Assembly: GCF_021245725.1 (NCBI RefSeq)
Contig: NZ_JAJGSX010000005.1
Span: 1 to 64,000, forward strand
DNA: 64,000 bases
Direction of reading: 5' to 3'
Source of the DNA: Pseudonocardia sp. TRM90224
GTDB taxonomy: Bacteria > Actinomycetota > Actinomycetes > Mycobacteriales > Pseudonocardiaceae
In this document: positions 33,116 through 40,533 of the stretch, in pieces
How positions within the stretch are numbered: position 1 is the stretch's first letter
How the letters are laid out: each line of letters begins with the position of its first letter
Translations under genes and position numbers: made by a program
Notes under the pieces: model-generated
Databases searched by the model: none
What the model saw: only the letters and a program-made list of their open reading frames with translations
Told to the model about the DNA's origin: nothing

Positions 33116-33991
33116 GTGTTGGATGCACATGAGCTCTTCGTGGATTCGGGGCCGCTGCGGATCTGGACCGAACGGATCGGGGACGCCAGTCGCCCCGCCG
33201 TCCTCATGGTCATGGGATCGGCCGCCCAAGGTGTGAGCTGCCCGGACGCGCTGGTCGGACGGCTCCTTGAGCGCGGGGTCAGCGTGATCCGGTACGACCA
33301 TCGGGACACCGGCCGGTCCGGTGCCGTCGACTTCGACGCCCACCCGTACACGATCGGGGACATGGCCCGCGACTGCCTGGCCGTGCTGGACGGGCACGGG
33401 CTCGACTCCGCGCACGTGGCCGGGGCGTCGCTGGGCGGCATGCTCGCGCAATGGCTCGGCGTGCATGCGCCGGACCGGGTCCGGTCCCTCACCCTGCTGT
33501 CCAGCTCGCCGATGAACCACGATCCGGGTCCGGCCTGGGCGCGGGCGCGCGCCGGGGAGCCGGCCGACCCGGACGACCTGCCGCCGCCGGCACCGGCGTT
33601 CCTCGCGCACCTCGCCGCCGGGCTGCCGCCGGGCGTGGAGTCCGACCTGGCCTTGTTCCGGGTCTTCAACGGGCCGGTCCGGCCGTTCGACGAGCCCGCC
33701 GCCCGGGCGATGCTGGAGCTGGCGCAGTCGCGGGCCACCGACCCCGCGGCCGCGGCCAACCACCACCGGGCCGTCTGGCTGGAGGACCCGACATTGCTCG
33801 TCCCGCTGACGTCGATCACCGCGCCGACCTCGGTCGTGCACGGCGACCAGGACCCGGTCAACCCGCTGGCCCACGGTGAAGCACTGGCAGCCGCGATCCC
33901 GGGCGCGGAGCTGCACGTCGTGCCCGGGATGGGCCACGCCTTGACCTCACCCGGCCTGCCGGAAGAGGTGGCCGACCTGATCCGGCTCTGA
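33116..33991 (+). CDS. Alpha/beta hydrolase, RdmC-like
   Basis: This is a 291-aa cytosolic alpha/beta hydrolase. It has the oxyanion region VMGSAAQG, the conserved RYDHRDTGRS, nucleophile S105 in GASLGGM, Asp in GDQDPVNP and His in PGMGHAL. The pattern resembles aclacinomycin methylesterase-like hydrolases (RdmC family) common in actinomycetes. I chose GTG 33116 rather than an earlier ATG at 33050, because the earlier one lies in the right arm of the family B repeat. The natural substrate is unknown. It converges with the serine hydrolase gene downstream (17-nt gap). Confidence 0.87.
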   Translation: MLDAHELFVDSGPLRIWTERIGDASRPAVLMVMGSAAQGVSCPDALVGRLLERGVSVIRYDHRDTGRSGAVDFDAHPYTIGDMARDCLAVLDGHGLDSAHVAGASLGGMLAQWLGVHAPDRVRSLTLLSSSPMNHDPGPAWARARAGEPADPDDLPPPAPAFLAHLAAGLPPGVESDLALFRVFNGPVRPFDEPAARAMLELAQSRATDPAAAANHHRAVWLEDPTLLVPLTSITAPTSVVHGDQDPVNPLAHGEALAAAIPGAELHVVPGMGHALTSPGLPEEVADLIRL

Positions 33992-34008
33992 TCCGGCTGT
34001 GACCAGGG

Positions 34009-35175
34009 CTATTCCGCCGCTCCCCCGCCGGCGGCGTGGCGCCAGAAGTCCAGCGTCGGCTGCGGAGTGACCGGACTGACCACCCCGCGCTGCGTGAACA
34101 GGATGTGGACGGCACGCTCGGAAGGGACGACGTGCGCGGCCGTGCCGGTACCGCCCGTCCACCCGTAGCGGCCCACGACGTTCCACGGGTTGGTCGGCTC
34201 GACGTCCACGCTGCCCCCGAAGCCCCAACCCTGCCCCTCCAGGAACAACGGGTTCGCGGCGCACTGGGCGGCGGTGAGCTGATCGGTCAGCATCAGCCGC
34301 ACCGACTCCGCGGACAGCACCCGCTTCCCACCGGCGGCCATCCCCTCGTCCAGCAGCATCCGCGCGAACCGGTGCCAATCGTCGACCGTGCCCGCCAGCC
34401 CACCCGAGCCGGCGGGGAACGCCGGAACGCTGCTCCACTGCCCGTCCGGCCCATCCGCCAGCTCCAGGCGACCGTCGGCGCCGGGCTTGTAGTAGCTGGT
34501 GAACCGGTGCCGCTTGCTCGCCGGGACCTCGAACGCCGTGTCGACCATGCCGAGCGGCTCGAACAGGCGCTCGGCGAGGAACTCCGGCAACGACCGGCCA
34601 CTCGCCCTGGCGATCAGAACACCCTGCAGATCGGCGCTCGTGTCGTACAGCCACGCCGCACCGGGCTGGTGCAGCAGCGGAATCCGCCCCAGCGCGGCCA
34701 TCCAGGTGTCCGGATCGGGCCGCAGCTGCACCTCACGCCCATCGGTCTGCACCGTGAACAGCTGTTGGACCTGTGGGAACGAGAAGTTCGACGGGAAGCC
34801 GTAGCCCGAGCGGAACGTCAGCAGGTCGAGCACGGTGATCGGCCGCTCGGCCGGAACGACGTCGTCGACCGGACTGCTCGGAGTGCGCACCACCGTCGGT
34901 GCGGCGAGCTCCGGCAGCCACCTGTCCACCGGCTCGTCCAGCGCGATCCGGCCGTCCTCGACCAGGACCATCACCGCCGCCGCGCAGATCGGTTTGGTGG
35001 TCGACGCGATCCGGAAGATCGAGTCGCGGGCCATCGGCGCGCTGCCTTCGACGTCCATGCTGCCGACGGCCTCGACCTCGACGTCATCGCCCCGGGCCAC
35101 CAACGCCACGGCGCCGGGCACGATGCCGCTGTCGACGTGGCCCTGCAGGACACCGCGCAGGTCGTTCATCCGCAT
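34009..35175 (-). CDS. Beta-lactamase family serine hydrolase (class C fold)
   Basis: This is a 388-aa protein of the penicillin-binding/esterase group. The SxxK motif is S58-T-T-K61 (IASTTKP), and the second-motif Tyr is likely Y177 (WLYDTSADLQG). The C-terminal GWTGGTGT matches the third motif region. No signal peptide is evident, so an intracellular esterase or amidase role is more likely than cell-wall work. ATG 35175 is used, with ATG 35169 as an alternative; a longer frame reaching to the family B repeat was not accepted. Confidence 0.85.
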   Translation of the reverse strand: MRMNDLRGVLQGHVDSGIVPGAVALVARGDDVEVEAVGSMDVEGSAPMARDSIFRIASTTKPICAAAVMVLVEDGRIALDEPVDRWLPELAAPTVVRTPSSPVDDVVPAERPITVLDLLTFRSGYGFPSNFSFPQVQQLFTVQTDGREVQLRPDPDTWMAALGRIPLLHQPGAAWLYDTSADLQGVLIARASGRSLPEFLAERLFEPLGMVDTAFEVPASKRHRFTSYYKPGADGRLELADGPDGQWSSVPAFPAGSGGLAGTVDDWHRFARMLLDEGMAAGGKRVLSAESVRLMLTDQLTAAQCAANPLFLEGQGWGFGGSVDVEPTNPWNVVGRYGWTGGTGTAAHVVPSERAVHILFTQRGVVSPVTPQPTLDFWRHAAGGGAAE

Positions 35176-35267
35176 CCCCGTTCTCCCGCTACGAACCCTT
35201 GCACGTCCCGTCCTACCGATCACCTCCGACAGGACGACGGGCGCCCGCGCCCACGGGTCCACGCAGC

Positions 35268-35340
35268 CCGAACTTCCCCACCGTTTTGCCAACTTGCACA
35301 CCCGCAGGGGCGTGCAGGTTGGCAAAACGGTGGGGAAGTC
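35268..35340. repeat. Palindromic repeat family B, copy 3
   Basis: A 73-bp hairpin with full family B arms around a CCCGCAGGGG loop. Its right end touches the stop codon of the downstream-facing sugar permease gene (ending at 35339), so it is positioned as a transcription end for that operon. Confidence 0.9.
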
Positions 35341-36133
35341 ACTCGCGGACGGCGCCGTCCAGCATCCCGCGCAGGAAGTGGCGCTGCAGGAACAGGTACA
35401 CCACCACGACGGGCAACGCGACGATCACGGCGCCGGCGGCGAGCAGCGCGAAGCCGGAGCTGTACTGCCCCTGGAAGAACGCCAGCCCGAGCGGCGCGGT
35501 GCGCAGCTGCCCGTTGCTGGCCATCACCAGCGGGATGAGGAACTCGTTCCACGTCCACATGAACGTCAGCACGATCATCGTCACGATCGCGGGCCGACCG
35601 GCGGGCACCAGGATCCGCCAGAGGATCCGCCACGTGCCGGCGCCGTCGAGCCGCGCGGCCTCGACGATCGAGGTCGGGCTGGAGCGGAAGTAGGCCCGCA
35701 TCCAGAACGTCCCGAACGCGAGCGACTGCGCGACCTGCGGCAGCGCGATCGCCCAGAACGTGTTCGTGAGCCCGAACGTGCGCAGGTCGAAGTACAGCGG
35801 GACGACGATCACCTCGGTCGGCACCGTGAGCCCGAGCAGGAACAGCGCGAACAGCACGGTCCCGCCCGGCACGGTCATCGTGCCGAAGGCGTAGCCGGCC
35901 ATCAGCGAGAACACCCCCGCGACGACCACGACGAACGCCGAGACCGCGACGCTGGTCAGCATCGACGAGCCGAACCGGCCCGTCTCCCACGCCGCGGCGA
36001 AGTTCGCCAAGCCGCCCGGCGCGCCGTCGCTGCCCAGCGCAGCCACGACGATCGTGCCGACCGGCCACAGCGCGAACGTCGCGAAGACGAGCAGCAGCAC
36101 GTAGTTGGCGCCGCGTTCCACCCGGGAGATCAC
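35339..36133 (-). CDS. Carbohydrate ABC transporter permease (MalG/UgpE type)
   Basis: This is a 264-aa inner-membrane permease with six hydrophobic segments and the EAA loop EAARLDGAGTWRILWRILVPAGRPA near residues 165-190. The C-terminal FLQRHFLRGMLDGAVRE is the usual MalG-type end. GTG 36133 overlaps the upstream permease stop by 4 nt. It works with the permease at 36130-37014 and the binding protein at 37007-38356. No ATPase gene is in this unit, so a shared MsiK-type multi-sugar ATPase elsewhere, as in Streptomyces, would be needed. Confidence 0.9.
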   Translation of the reverse strand: MISRVERGANYVLLLVFATFALWPVGTIVVAALGSDGAPGGLANFAAAWETGRFGSSMLTSVAVSAFVVVVAGVFSLMAGYAFGTMTVPGGTVLFALFLLGLTVPTEVIVVPLYFDLRTFGLTNTFWAIALPQVAQSLAFGTFWMRAYFRSSPTSIVEAARLDGAGTWRILWRILVPAGRPAIVTMIVLTFMWTWNEFLIPLVMASNGQLRTAPLGLAFFQGQYSSGFALLAAGAVIVALPVVVVYLFLQRHFLRGMLDGAVRE

Positions 36134-37014
36134 GTGCGTTGCCTCCCCACCCGCGCGACGGCGAGGTTGATCACGAAGATCACGATCGTGAGGGTGACCC
36201 CGACGGCGGCCGCCGAACCGACCTCACCCAGCCGGAACGCCCGGTTGTACACCTCGAACGCCGGCACCGACGTGCGGTTGCCCGGCCCGCCCCCGGTGGT
36301 GATGTAGACCAGGTCGAACGTCTTGAGCGCGGCGATCACCGTCAAGGTGAGCGCCACGGCGAGCTCGCCGCGCACCGCGGGCAGCGTGATCGAGAAGAAC
36401 TCCCGCACCGCGCCGGCGCCGTCGAGCCGCGCCGCCTCGTACAGGTCGCCGGGCACCCGGCTCATCCCCGCCAGCAGCAGCACCGTGACCAGCCCGGTCT
36501 GCACCCACGTGCCGATCACGCCGACCGCCGGCAGCGCGAGCACGGTGTCGCCGAGCCACGCCCGGCCGAGGTCGCCGAGCCCGACGGCGCTCAGCACGGC
36601 GTTGACCGAGCCGTCCGGCGCGTAGATGCGCCGCCACGCCACCCCGACGACGACCATCGCCAGCACCTGCGGCAGGAACACGACCGTCCGGAAGAACGGC
36701 AGGCCGCGCACCTTCGCCCGGTTCAGCACGGCCGCGACGGCCAGCCCGATCACCGTCGGCAGCCCGGCGAAGAACACGATCAGGACGAGTGCGTGGCCGA
36801 ACGCGGCCCGCAGCCCCTCGTCGGTGACCACCTCGACGTAGTTCGCGAGCCCGACGAACGTTGCGAGGCTCAGCCCGTCCCAGTCGAAGAGCGACAGGTG
36901 CACGGACCGGCCGAGCGGGTAGAGCAGGAAGGCCGCGTAGACCACCAGCGCCGGCAGCACGTACGCCAGCGCCGTCCACCGCGAAGGCCCCAGGCTGCGG
37001 CTCCCGCTACCCAT
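36130..37014 (-). CDS. Carbohydrate ABC transporter permease (MalF/UgpA type)
   Basis: This is a 294-aa permease with six membrane helices and the EAA motif YEAARLDGAGAVREFFSITLP. ATG 37014 is chosen: it overlaps the binding-protein stop by 8 nt and removes a non-conserved extension. The central region TTGGGPGNRT is typical of sugar permeases. It is the partner of the MalG-type permease, with which it overlaps by 4 nt. Confidence 0.9.
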   Translation of the reverse strand: MGSGSRSLGPSRWTALAYVLPALVVYAAFLLYPLGRSVHLSLFDWDGLSLATFVGLANYVEVVTDEGLRAAFGHALVLIVFFAGLPTVIGLAVAAVLNRAKVRGLPFFRTVVFLPQVLAMVVVGVAWRRIYAPDGSVNAVLSAVGLGDLGRAWLGDTVLALPAVGVIGTWVQTGLVTVLLLAGMSRVPGDLYEAARLDGAGAVREFFSITLPAVRGELAVALTLTVIAALKTFDLVYITTGGGPGNRTSVPAFEVYNRAFRLGEVGSAAAVGVTLTIVIFVINLAVARVGRQRT

Positions 37015-38356
37015 TCTTCTCGACGAACGCCGCGTAGTCGGCCTGCACGGCAGCAACGAACTGCTCCGGCGTCTGCACGCCCGCCAGCAGGTCCTGCAGC
37101 GCGGCGCCCATCGTGTCGCCCATCGTCGGCGTCGCGTAGTCGAGGTACGGCAGCAGCTCGCCGCCGTCGGACACCGCGGAGAACGCGGCGAAGACGTCCT
37201 TCGACAGCTGCTGCGCGGGCTGCTGGGCGGCCGTTTCGACGACGGGCAGGTTGCCGGTCTCGGTGAGCACCTTCATCGCGTCGGCGTTGGTGATGAAGTC
37301 CAGGTAGGCAGCGGCGGCGTCGGGTGCGTCGCTGCCGCTGGTGATCGTGAACGGCAGGCCGGTGCCACCGGTCGCCGACACCGGCTGCCCGGCGCGCGGC
37401 GGCGGGGCCATGAACCGGACGTTCGGGCCCATCGCCGCTTCGAGGTCCGCGGCCAGCCAGGTGCCCCCGATCAGGAACGGCGAGCCGCCGCGGGAGAACG
37501 CCTGCCACGCCTGGTCGTTGTCGATGCCGTTGACGCCCTCGTTGAAGTAGCCCGCCCGCGTCCACTCTGCGAGCTTCTGCGCGGCCTGCGTGTTCTCCGG
37601 CGTCGTCCAGGCCGCGCCCTTGCGCCCGAACGCGAGCGTGGTGACCTGCTCGGGGGCGACGAGCTGGTCCTGCACCATGCCGAGCACGTGCAGCGCCGGC
37701 CACTTCTCGACGTTGCCCAGCTGCATCGGCGTCGCGCCGGCGGCCTTCGCGGTGGCCAGCGCCGCCTCGAAGTCCTCCCACGTCTTCGGGACGGCGATGC
37801 CGAGGCGGGTCAGCTCCGCCTGGTTGTAGTAGATTCCGACGACCTCACCGACCTGCGGCAACCCGTACAGGTTGCCTTCGCCGAACGTCTTGCCGTCGGG
37901 TGTGTAGCTGACGTACTGCGCCACCGCGGCCGGGTAGCGCTCCTTCCACCCGTAGGCCTTCGCCCAGGGCTCCAGCGACAGCAGCTGGTTCGCCGCGACG
38001 AAGTTGCCCATGTCGGAGCGGCCGTTGTTGGACTGCACGACGTCCGGGGCCTCGTTGCCGCTGATCGCGAGCCGCAGCGTGGTGCCGAGGTCCTCGAACG
38101 ACCGCGACACCCTGTCGATCTTGACGTTGGGGTGCTTCTGCTGGAACGCCGCGTTCAGCCGCTCCATCTGCGCGTTCTGCCCGCCGCGCACCTCCTGGTC
38201 CCAGACGGTCAGCGTGACCGGGCCGAGCGCGGCGATGTCCGTCTGGACCGTCCGGTCGGCCGGCGGCGGGGCGCCGACGTTCTCCGAGCCGGGTGTGCAG
38301 GCCGCGAGCAGGACGGCGAGCAGTGCCAGCGTCACGACAGCGGGACGGCGAAGCAT
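37007..38356 (-). CDS. Sugar ABC transporter substrate-binding lipoprotein
   Basis: This is a 449-aa family-1 extracellular solute-binding protein. The signal peptide ends LLAVLLAAC (lipidated Cys near residue 20). The start of the mature domain, VTLTVWDQEVRGG, and the middle YGLPQVGEVVGIYYNQ are typical. ATG 38356 has GGGAG about 8 nt upstream. It follows the kinase gene by 52 nt and precedes both permeases. The substrate is a sugar or sugar derivative that the PfkB-type kinase would phosphorylate. Confidence 0.9.
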   Translation of the reverse strand: MLRRPAVVTLALLAVLLAACTPGSENVGAPPPADRTVQTDIAALGPVTLTVWDQEVRGGQNAQMERLNAAFQQKHPNVKIDRVSRSFEDLGTTLRLAISGNEAPDVVQSNNGRSDMGNFVAANQLLSLEPWAKAYGWKERYPAAVAQYVSYTPDGKTFGEGNLYGLPQVGEVVGIYYNQAELTRLGIAVPKTWEDFEAALATAKAAGATPMQLGNVEKWPALHVLGMVQDQLVAPEQVTTLAFGRKGAAWTTPENTQAAQKLAEWTRAGYFNEGVNGIDNDQAWQAFSRGGSPFLIGGTWLAADLEAAMGPNVRFMAPPPRAGQPVSATGGTGLPFTITSGSDAPDAAAAYLDFITNADAMKVLTETGNLPVVETAAQQPAQQLSKDVFAAFSAVSDGGELLPYLDYATPTMGDTMGAALQDLLAGVQTPEQFVAAVQADYAAFVEKNG

Positions 38357-38408
38357 CAGGAGCTCCCTCGACAGTTCTTGGCTCGGCAGGTTCTTGCAGG
38401 TGGCGGGC

Positions 38409-39572
38409 TCAGGCCGGCCTGGTGAGGTCGGAGCGGCGAGCGATCGTCGCGGCGGCCCTGCGGACGCCGCAGACGTGCGTCCGCGGAACAAGATCGTCGA
38501 TGAAGCCGTAGCGGCCGCGCAACCCCGCGGCGTCGGGCTCCCCCGCCGCGGCACGCGCTCGCACGCCCTGCCACCAGTCGCGGATGTCGCCCCAGCCGGG
38601 GGCCGCCAGCGAGCCGCCGAACTCGTGCACGGCGAGCCCGGCGGAGACACCCGCGAACAGCAGCCGGTGCTCCAGCGGCCAGCCGGCGATCGTGCCGAGC
38701 ACCAGCGCCGCGCCGAAGACGTCGCCGGCCCCGGTCGGGTCGAGCGCGTCGACGACGAGCGCGGAGACGTCGGCCTCCTCGCCGGTCGTCGCGTCGATCG
38801 CCATCGCGCCGTCGGCGCCGCAGGTCACGACGGCGAGCGGGACGTGCTCGGCGAGCGCGTGCAGCGCGGCGCGCGGGCTGTCGGTGCGGGTGTAGCTCAT
38901 GGCCTCGACGGCGTTGGGCATGAACGCGTCGCAGCCGGCGAGCGTGGTGAGCAGGCTGCGGTCCCAGGCGCCCGTCGGGTCCCAGCCTGCGTCGGCGAAG
39001 ACCAGCGCGCCGCGGCACCGCGCACCCTCCACCCACGACGGCAGCGTCCGGTCGGCGGCGCCCTCGCCGATGCTGGTGAGCACCGCGCGCGACGACGGCG
39101 GCGTGCCGATCAGCTCGTCGGCGCCGATCGGGAGCTCGTGCCCGTGGGTGACCATGCTCCGGTCGCGCTCGACCGCCATCGAGACCGTCACCGGCGAATG
39201 CCATTGGGCGAACCGGCGCGAGCGGGAGAGGTCGACGTGCTCCTGCTCCTCGAGCGTCTGCCAGCAGAAATCGGCGTAGACGTCGTCGCCGAACCCGGCG
39301 GCGAGCGAGGTCCGCAGACCCAGACGCGACGCCGCGACGGCAAGGTTCGCGATGCCGCCGGGGCAGGACGCCATGCCCGCGGCCCACACCTCGGTGCCGG
39401 CCGACGGCGGGTTCGGCAGGCCGGTGAACACGATGTCGAGGAACACGGTGCCGGACATGAACACGTCGACCGACGGCCAGTTCTCGTCGCGGACATCGAC
39501 GAGCGGATCCCACAGAACTTCCTCGTGCGGCACCGCGAACGGGTCCTGGGCCTCCCGTAGTGCGCTGGACAC
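38409..39572 (-). CDS. PfkB family carbohydrate kinase
   Basis: This is a 387-aa ribokinase-type sugar kinase. The N-terminal glycine motif CPGGIANLAVAASRLG lies near residues 70-85, and the active-site motif DALDPTGAGDVFGAAL with the catalytic Asp near 285-298. There is an extra N-terminal segment of about 35 residues and a C-terminal tail beyond the usual 310 aa. It uses GTG 39572. It is the first gene of the sugar ABC unit and is divergent from a DeoR regulator, so it likely phosphorylates the imported sugar. The sugar is not known. Confidence 0.87.
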   Translation of the reverse strand: MSSALREAQDPFAVPHEEVLWDPLVDVRDENWPSVDVFMSGTVFLDIVFTGLPNPPSAGTEVWAAGMASCPGGIANLAVAASRLGLRTSLAAGFGDDVYADFCWQTLEEQEHVDLSRSRRFAQWHSPVTVSMAVERDRSMVTHGHELPIGADELIGTPPSSRAVLTSIGEGAADRTLPSWVEGARCRGALVFADAGWDPTGAWDRSLLTTLAGCDAFMPNAVEAMSYTRTDSPRAALHALAEHVPLAVVTCGADGAMAIDATTGEEADVSALVVDALDPTGAGDVFGAALVLGTIAGWPLEHRLLFAGVSAGLAVHEFGGSLAAPGWGDIRDWWQGVRARAAAGEPDAAGLRGRYGFIDDLVPRTHVCGVRRAAATIARRSDLTRPA

Positions 39573-39708
39573 GCCATCCCTCCATCCCCCGGACTATCCG
39601 GGGATAGTGCCCGCTCTCTCGCCCGTTTTGCAACCAATTCTGCGCGTTCCTGCGCAGTTCTGCTCGAAGGTGATTGTTGGTAGTCGAGTGGTGCGTTACC
39701 GTGAGCAC
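39573..39708. promoter_or_regulatory. Divergent promoter region with palindrome and direct repeats
   Basis: This gap separates the sugar-kinase operon and the DeoR regulator. A palindrome CCCCGGA-CTA-TCCGGGG lies at 39587-39603, 15 nt before the kinase start. Three approximate 9-10-bp direct repeats (TTCTGCGCG, TTCCTGCGCA, TTCTGCTCG) follow each other at 39638-39666. Direct repeats of this kind are common DeoR-family operators, so these are the best candidates for autoregulation and control of the operon. Confidence 0.5.
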
Positions 39709-40464
39709 GTGCTCCCGGCTCGGCGTCACGGCGAGATCATCCGGATGGTCCGTTCATCCGGGCTCGTGTCGGTGGAGGCGCTCGCGGAGGGGCTCGGGGT
39801 GAGCCCCTCGACGATCCGGCGCGACCTGCAGTCGCTCGACGCGGGCGGCATCCTGCGGCGCGTGCGCGGCGGGGCCGGCTGCATCGCCGACGACGACCCG
39901 GTGCCGTTCGACGAGGTCGCCACCGTCGCCACCGACGACAAGGAGCGGGTGGCCCGCGGCGCCGCCGAGCTCGTCCGCGACGGCGACGTCGTGCTGCTCG
40001 ACATCGGCACCACCACCGCACGGCTGGCCCGGCTGCTGCGCGGGCGCCGCATCACCGTGATCACCAGCAGCCTCGCCGTCGTCGACGAGCTGCGCCACGA
40101 CAGCACCGTCGAGCTGCTGGTGCTGGGCGGGATCCTGCGCCGCAACTACCTCTCGTTCGTCGGGATGCTCACCGAGCAGGCGCTGCGCGAGGTCCGCGCG
40201 CACCGGCTCTTCCTCGGCACCAGCGGCATCGGCGTCGACGGGCAGGTCATGGACTCCACCCTCGTCGAGGTCCCCGTGAAGCGCGCCATGATCGGCTCGG
40301 CCGAGCAGACCGTCGTGCTCGCCGACCGCGGCAAGTTCCCCGGCACCGGCCTGCTGCCCGTCTGCGGCGCCGACGCCGTCGACGTCCTGATCACCAACGA
40401 CGGCGCCGACCCCACGACGCTTGCGGCGTACCGCGCCGCCGGCACGGACGTCCGCCTCACGTAG
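39709..40464 (+). CDS. DeoR/GlpR family transcriptional regulator
   Basis: This is a 251-aa regulator. The N-terminal HTH is VSVEALAEGLGVSPSTIRRDLQSLDAGGILRRVRGGA, and the C-terminal DeoRC sensor domain (about residues 75-235) shows DIGTTTARLARLL, ITSSLAVVDEL, LLVLGG and VLADRGKFPGTGL. GTG 39709 is chosen because it gives the usual LPARRHGEI beginning; GTG 39688 and 39691 are in-frame alternatives. It is divergent from the sugar kinase/ABC operon and is most likely its repressor, released by a phosphorylated sugar. Confidence 0.87.
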   Translation: MLPARRHGEIIRMVRSSGLVSVEALAEGLGVSPSTIRRDLQSLDAGGILRRVRGGAGCIADDDPVPFDEVATVATDDKERVARGAAELVRDGDVVLLDIGTTTARLARLLRGRRITVITSSLAVVDELRHDSTVELLVLGGILRRNYLSFVGMLTEQALREVRAHRLFLGTSGIGVDGQVMDSTLVEVPVKRAMIGSAEQTVVLADRGKFPGTGLLPVCGADAVDVLITNDGADPTTLAAYRAAGTDVRLT

Positions 40465-40466
40465 CC

Positions 40467-40533
40467 ACCGTCGACAACGACGTCATGGTCGTTTGTTAGC
40501 GCTCACAACAGCCATGACGTCGTTGTCGACGGT
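40467..40533. terminator. Perfect 22-bp inverted repeat between convergent genes
   Basis: The arms 40467-40488 and 40512-40533 are perfectly complementary over 22 bp (left arm starts ACCGTCGACAACG) with a 23-nt loop. The left arm begins 3 nt after the DeoR stop and also contains the stop codon of the Mo-oxidoreductase gene; the loop and right arm lie within its coding sequence. The loop carries TGTTAGCGCTCACA (40494-40507), which resembles a LacI-family operator. A bidirectional terminator is the simplest call; there is no U-tract. Confidence 0.6.

Noticed and set aside
34009..35325. Longer start for the serine hydrolase, up to 35325
   Set aside because: The extension reads through a family B repeat and lacks any conserved sequence; ATG 35175 gives the normal family N-terminus.
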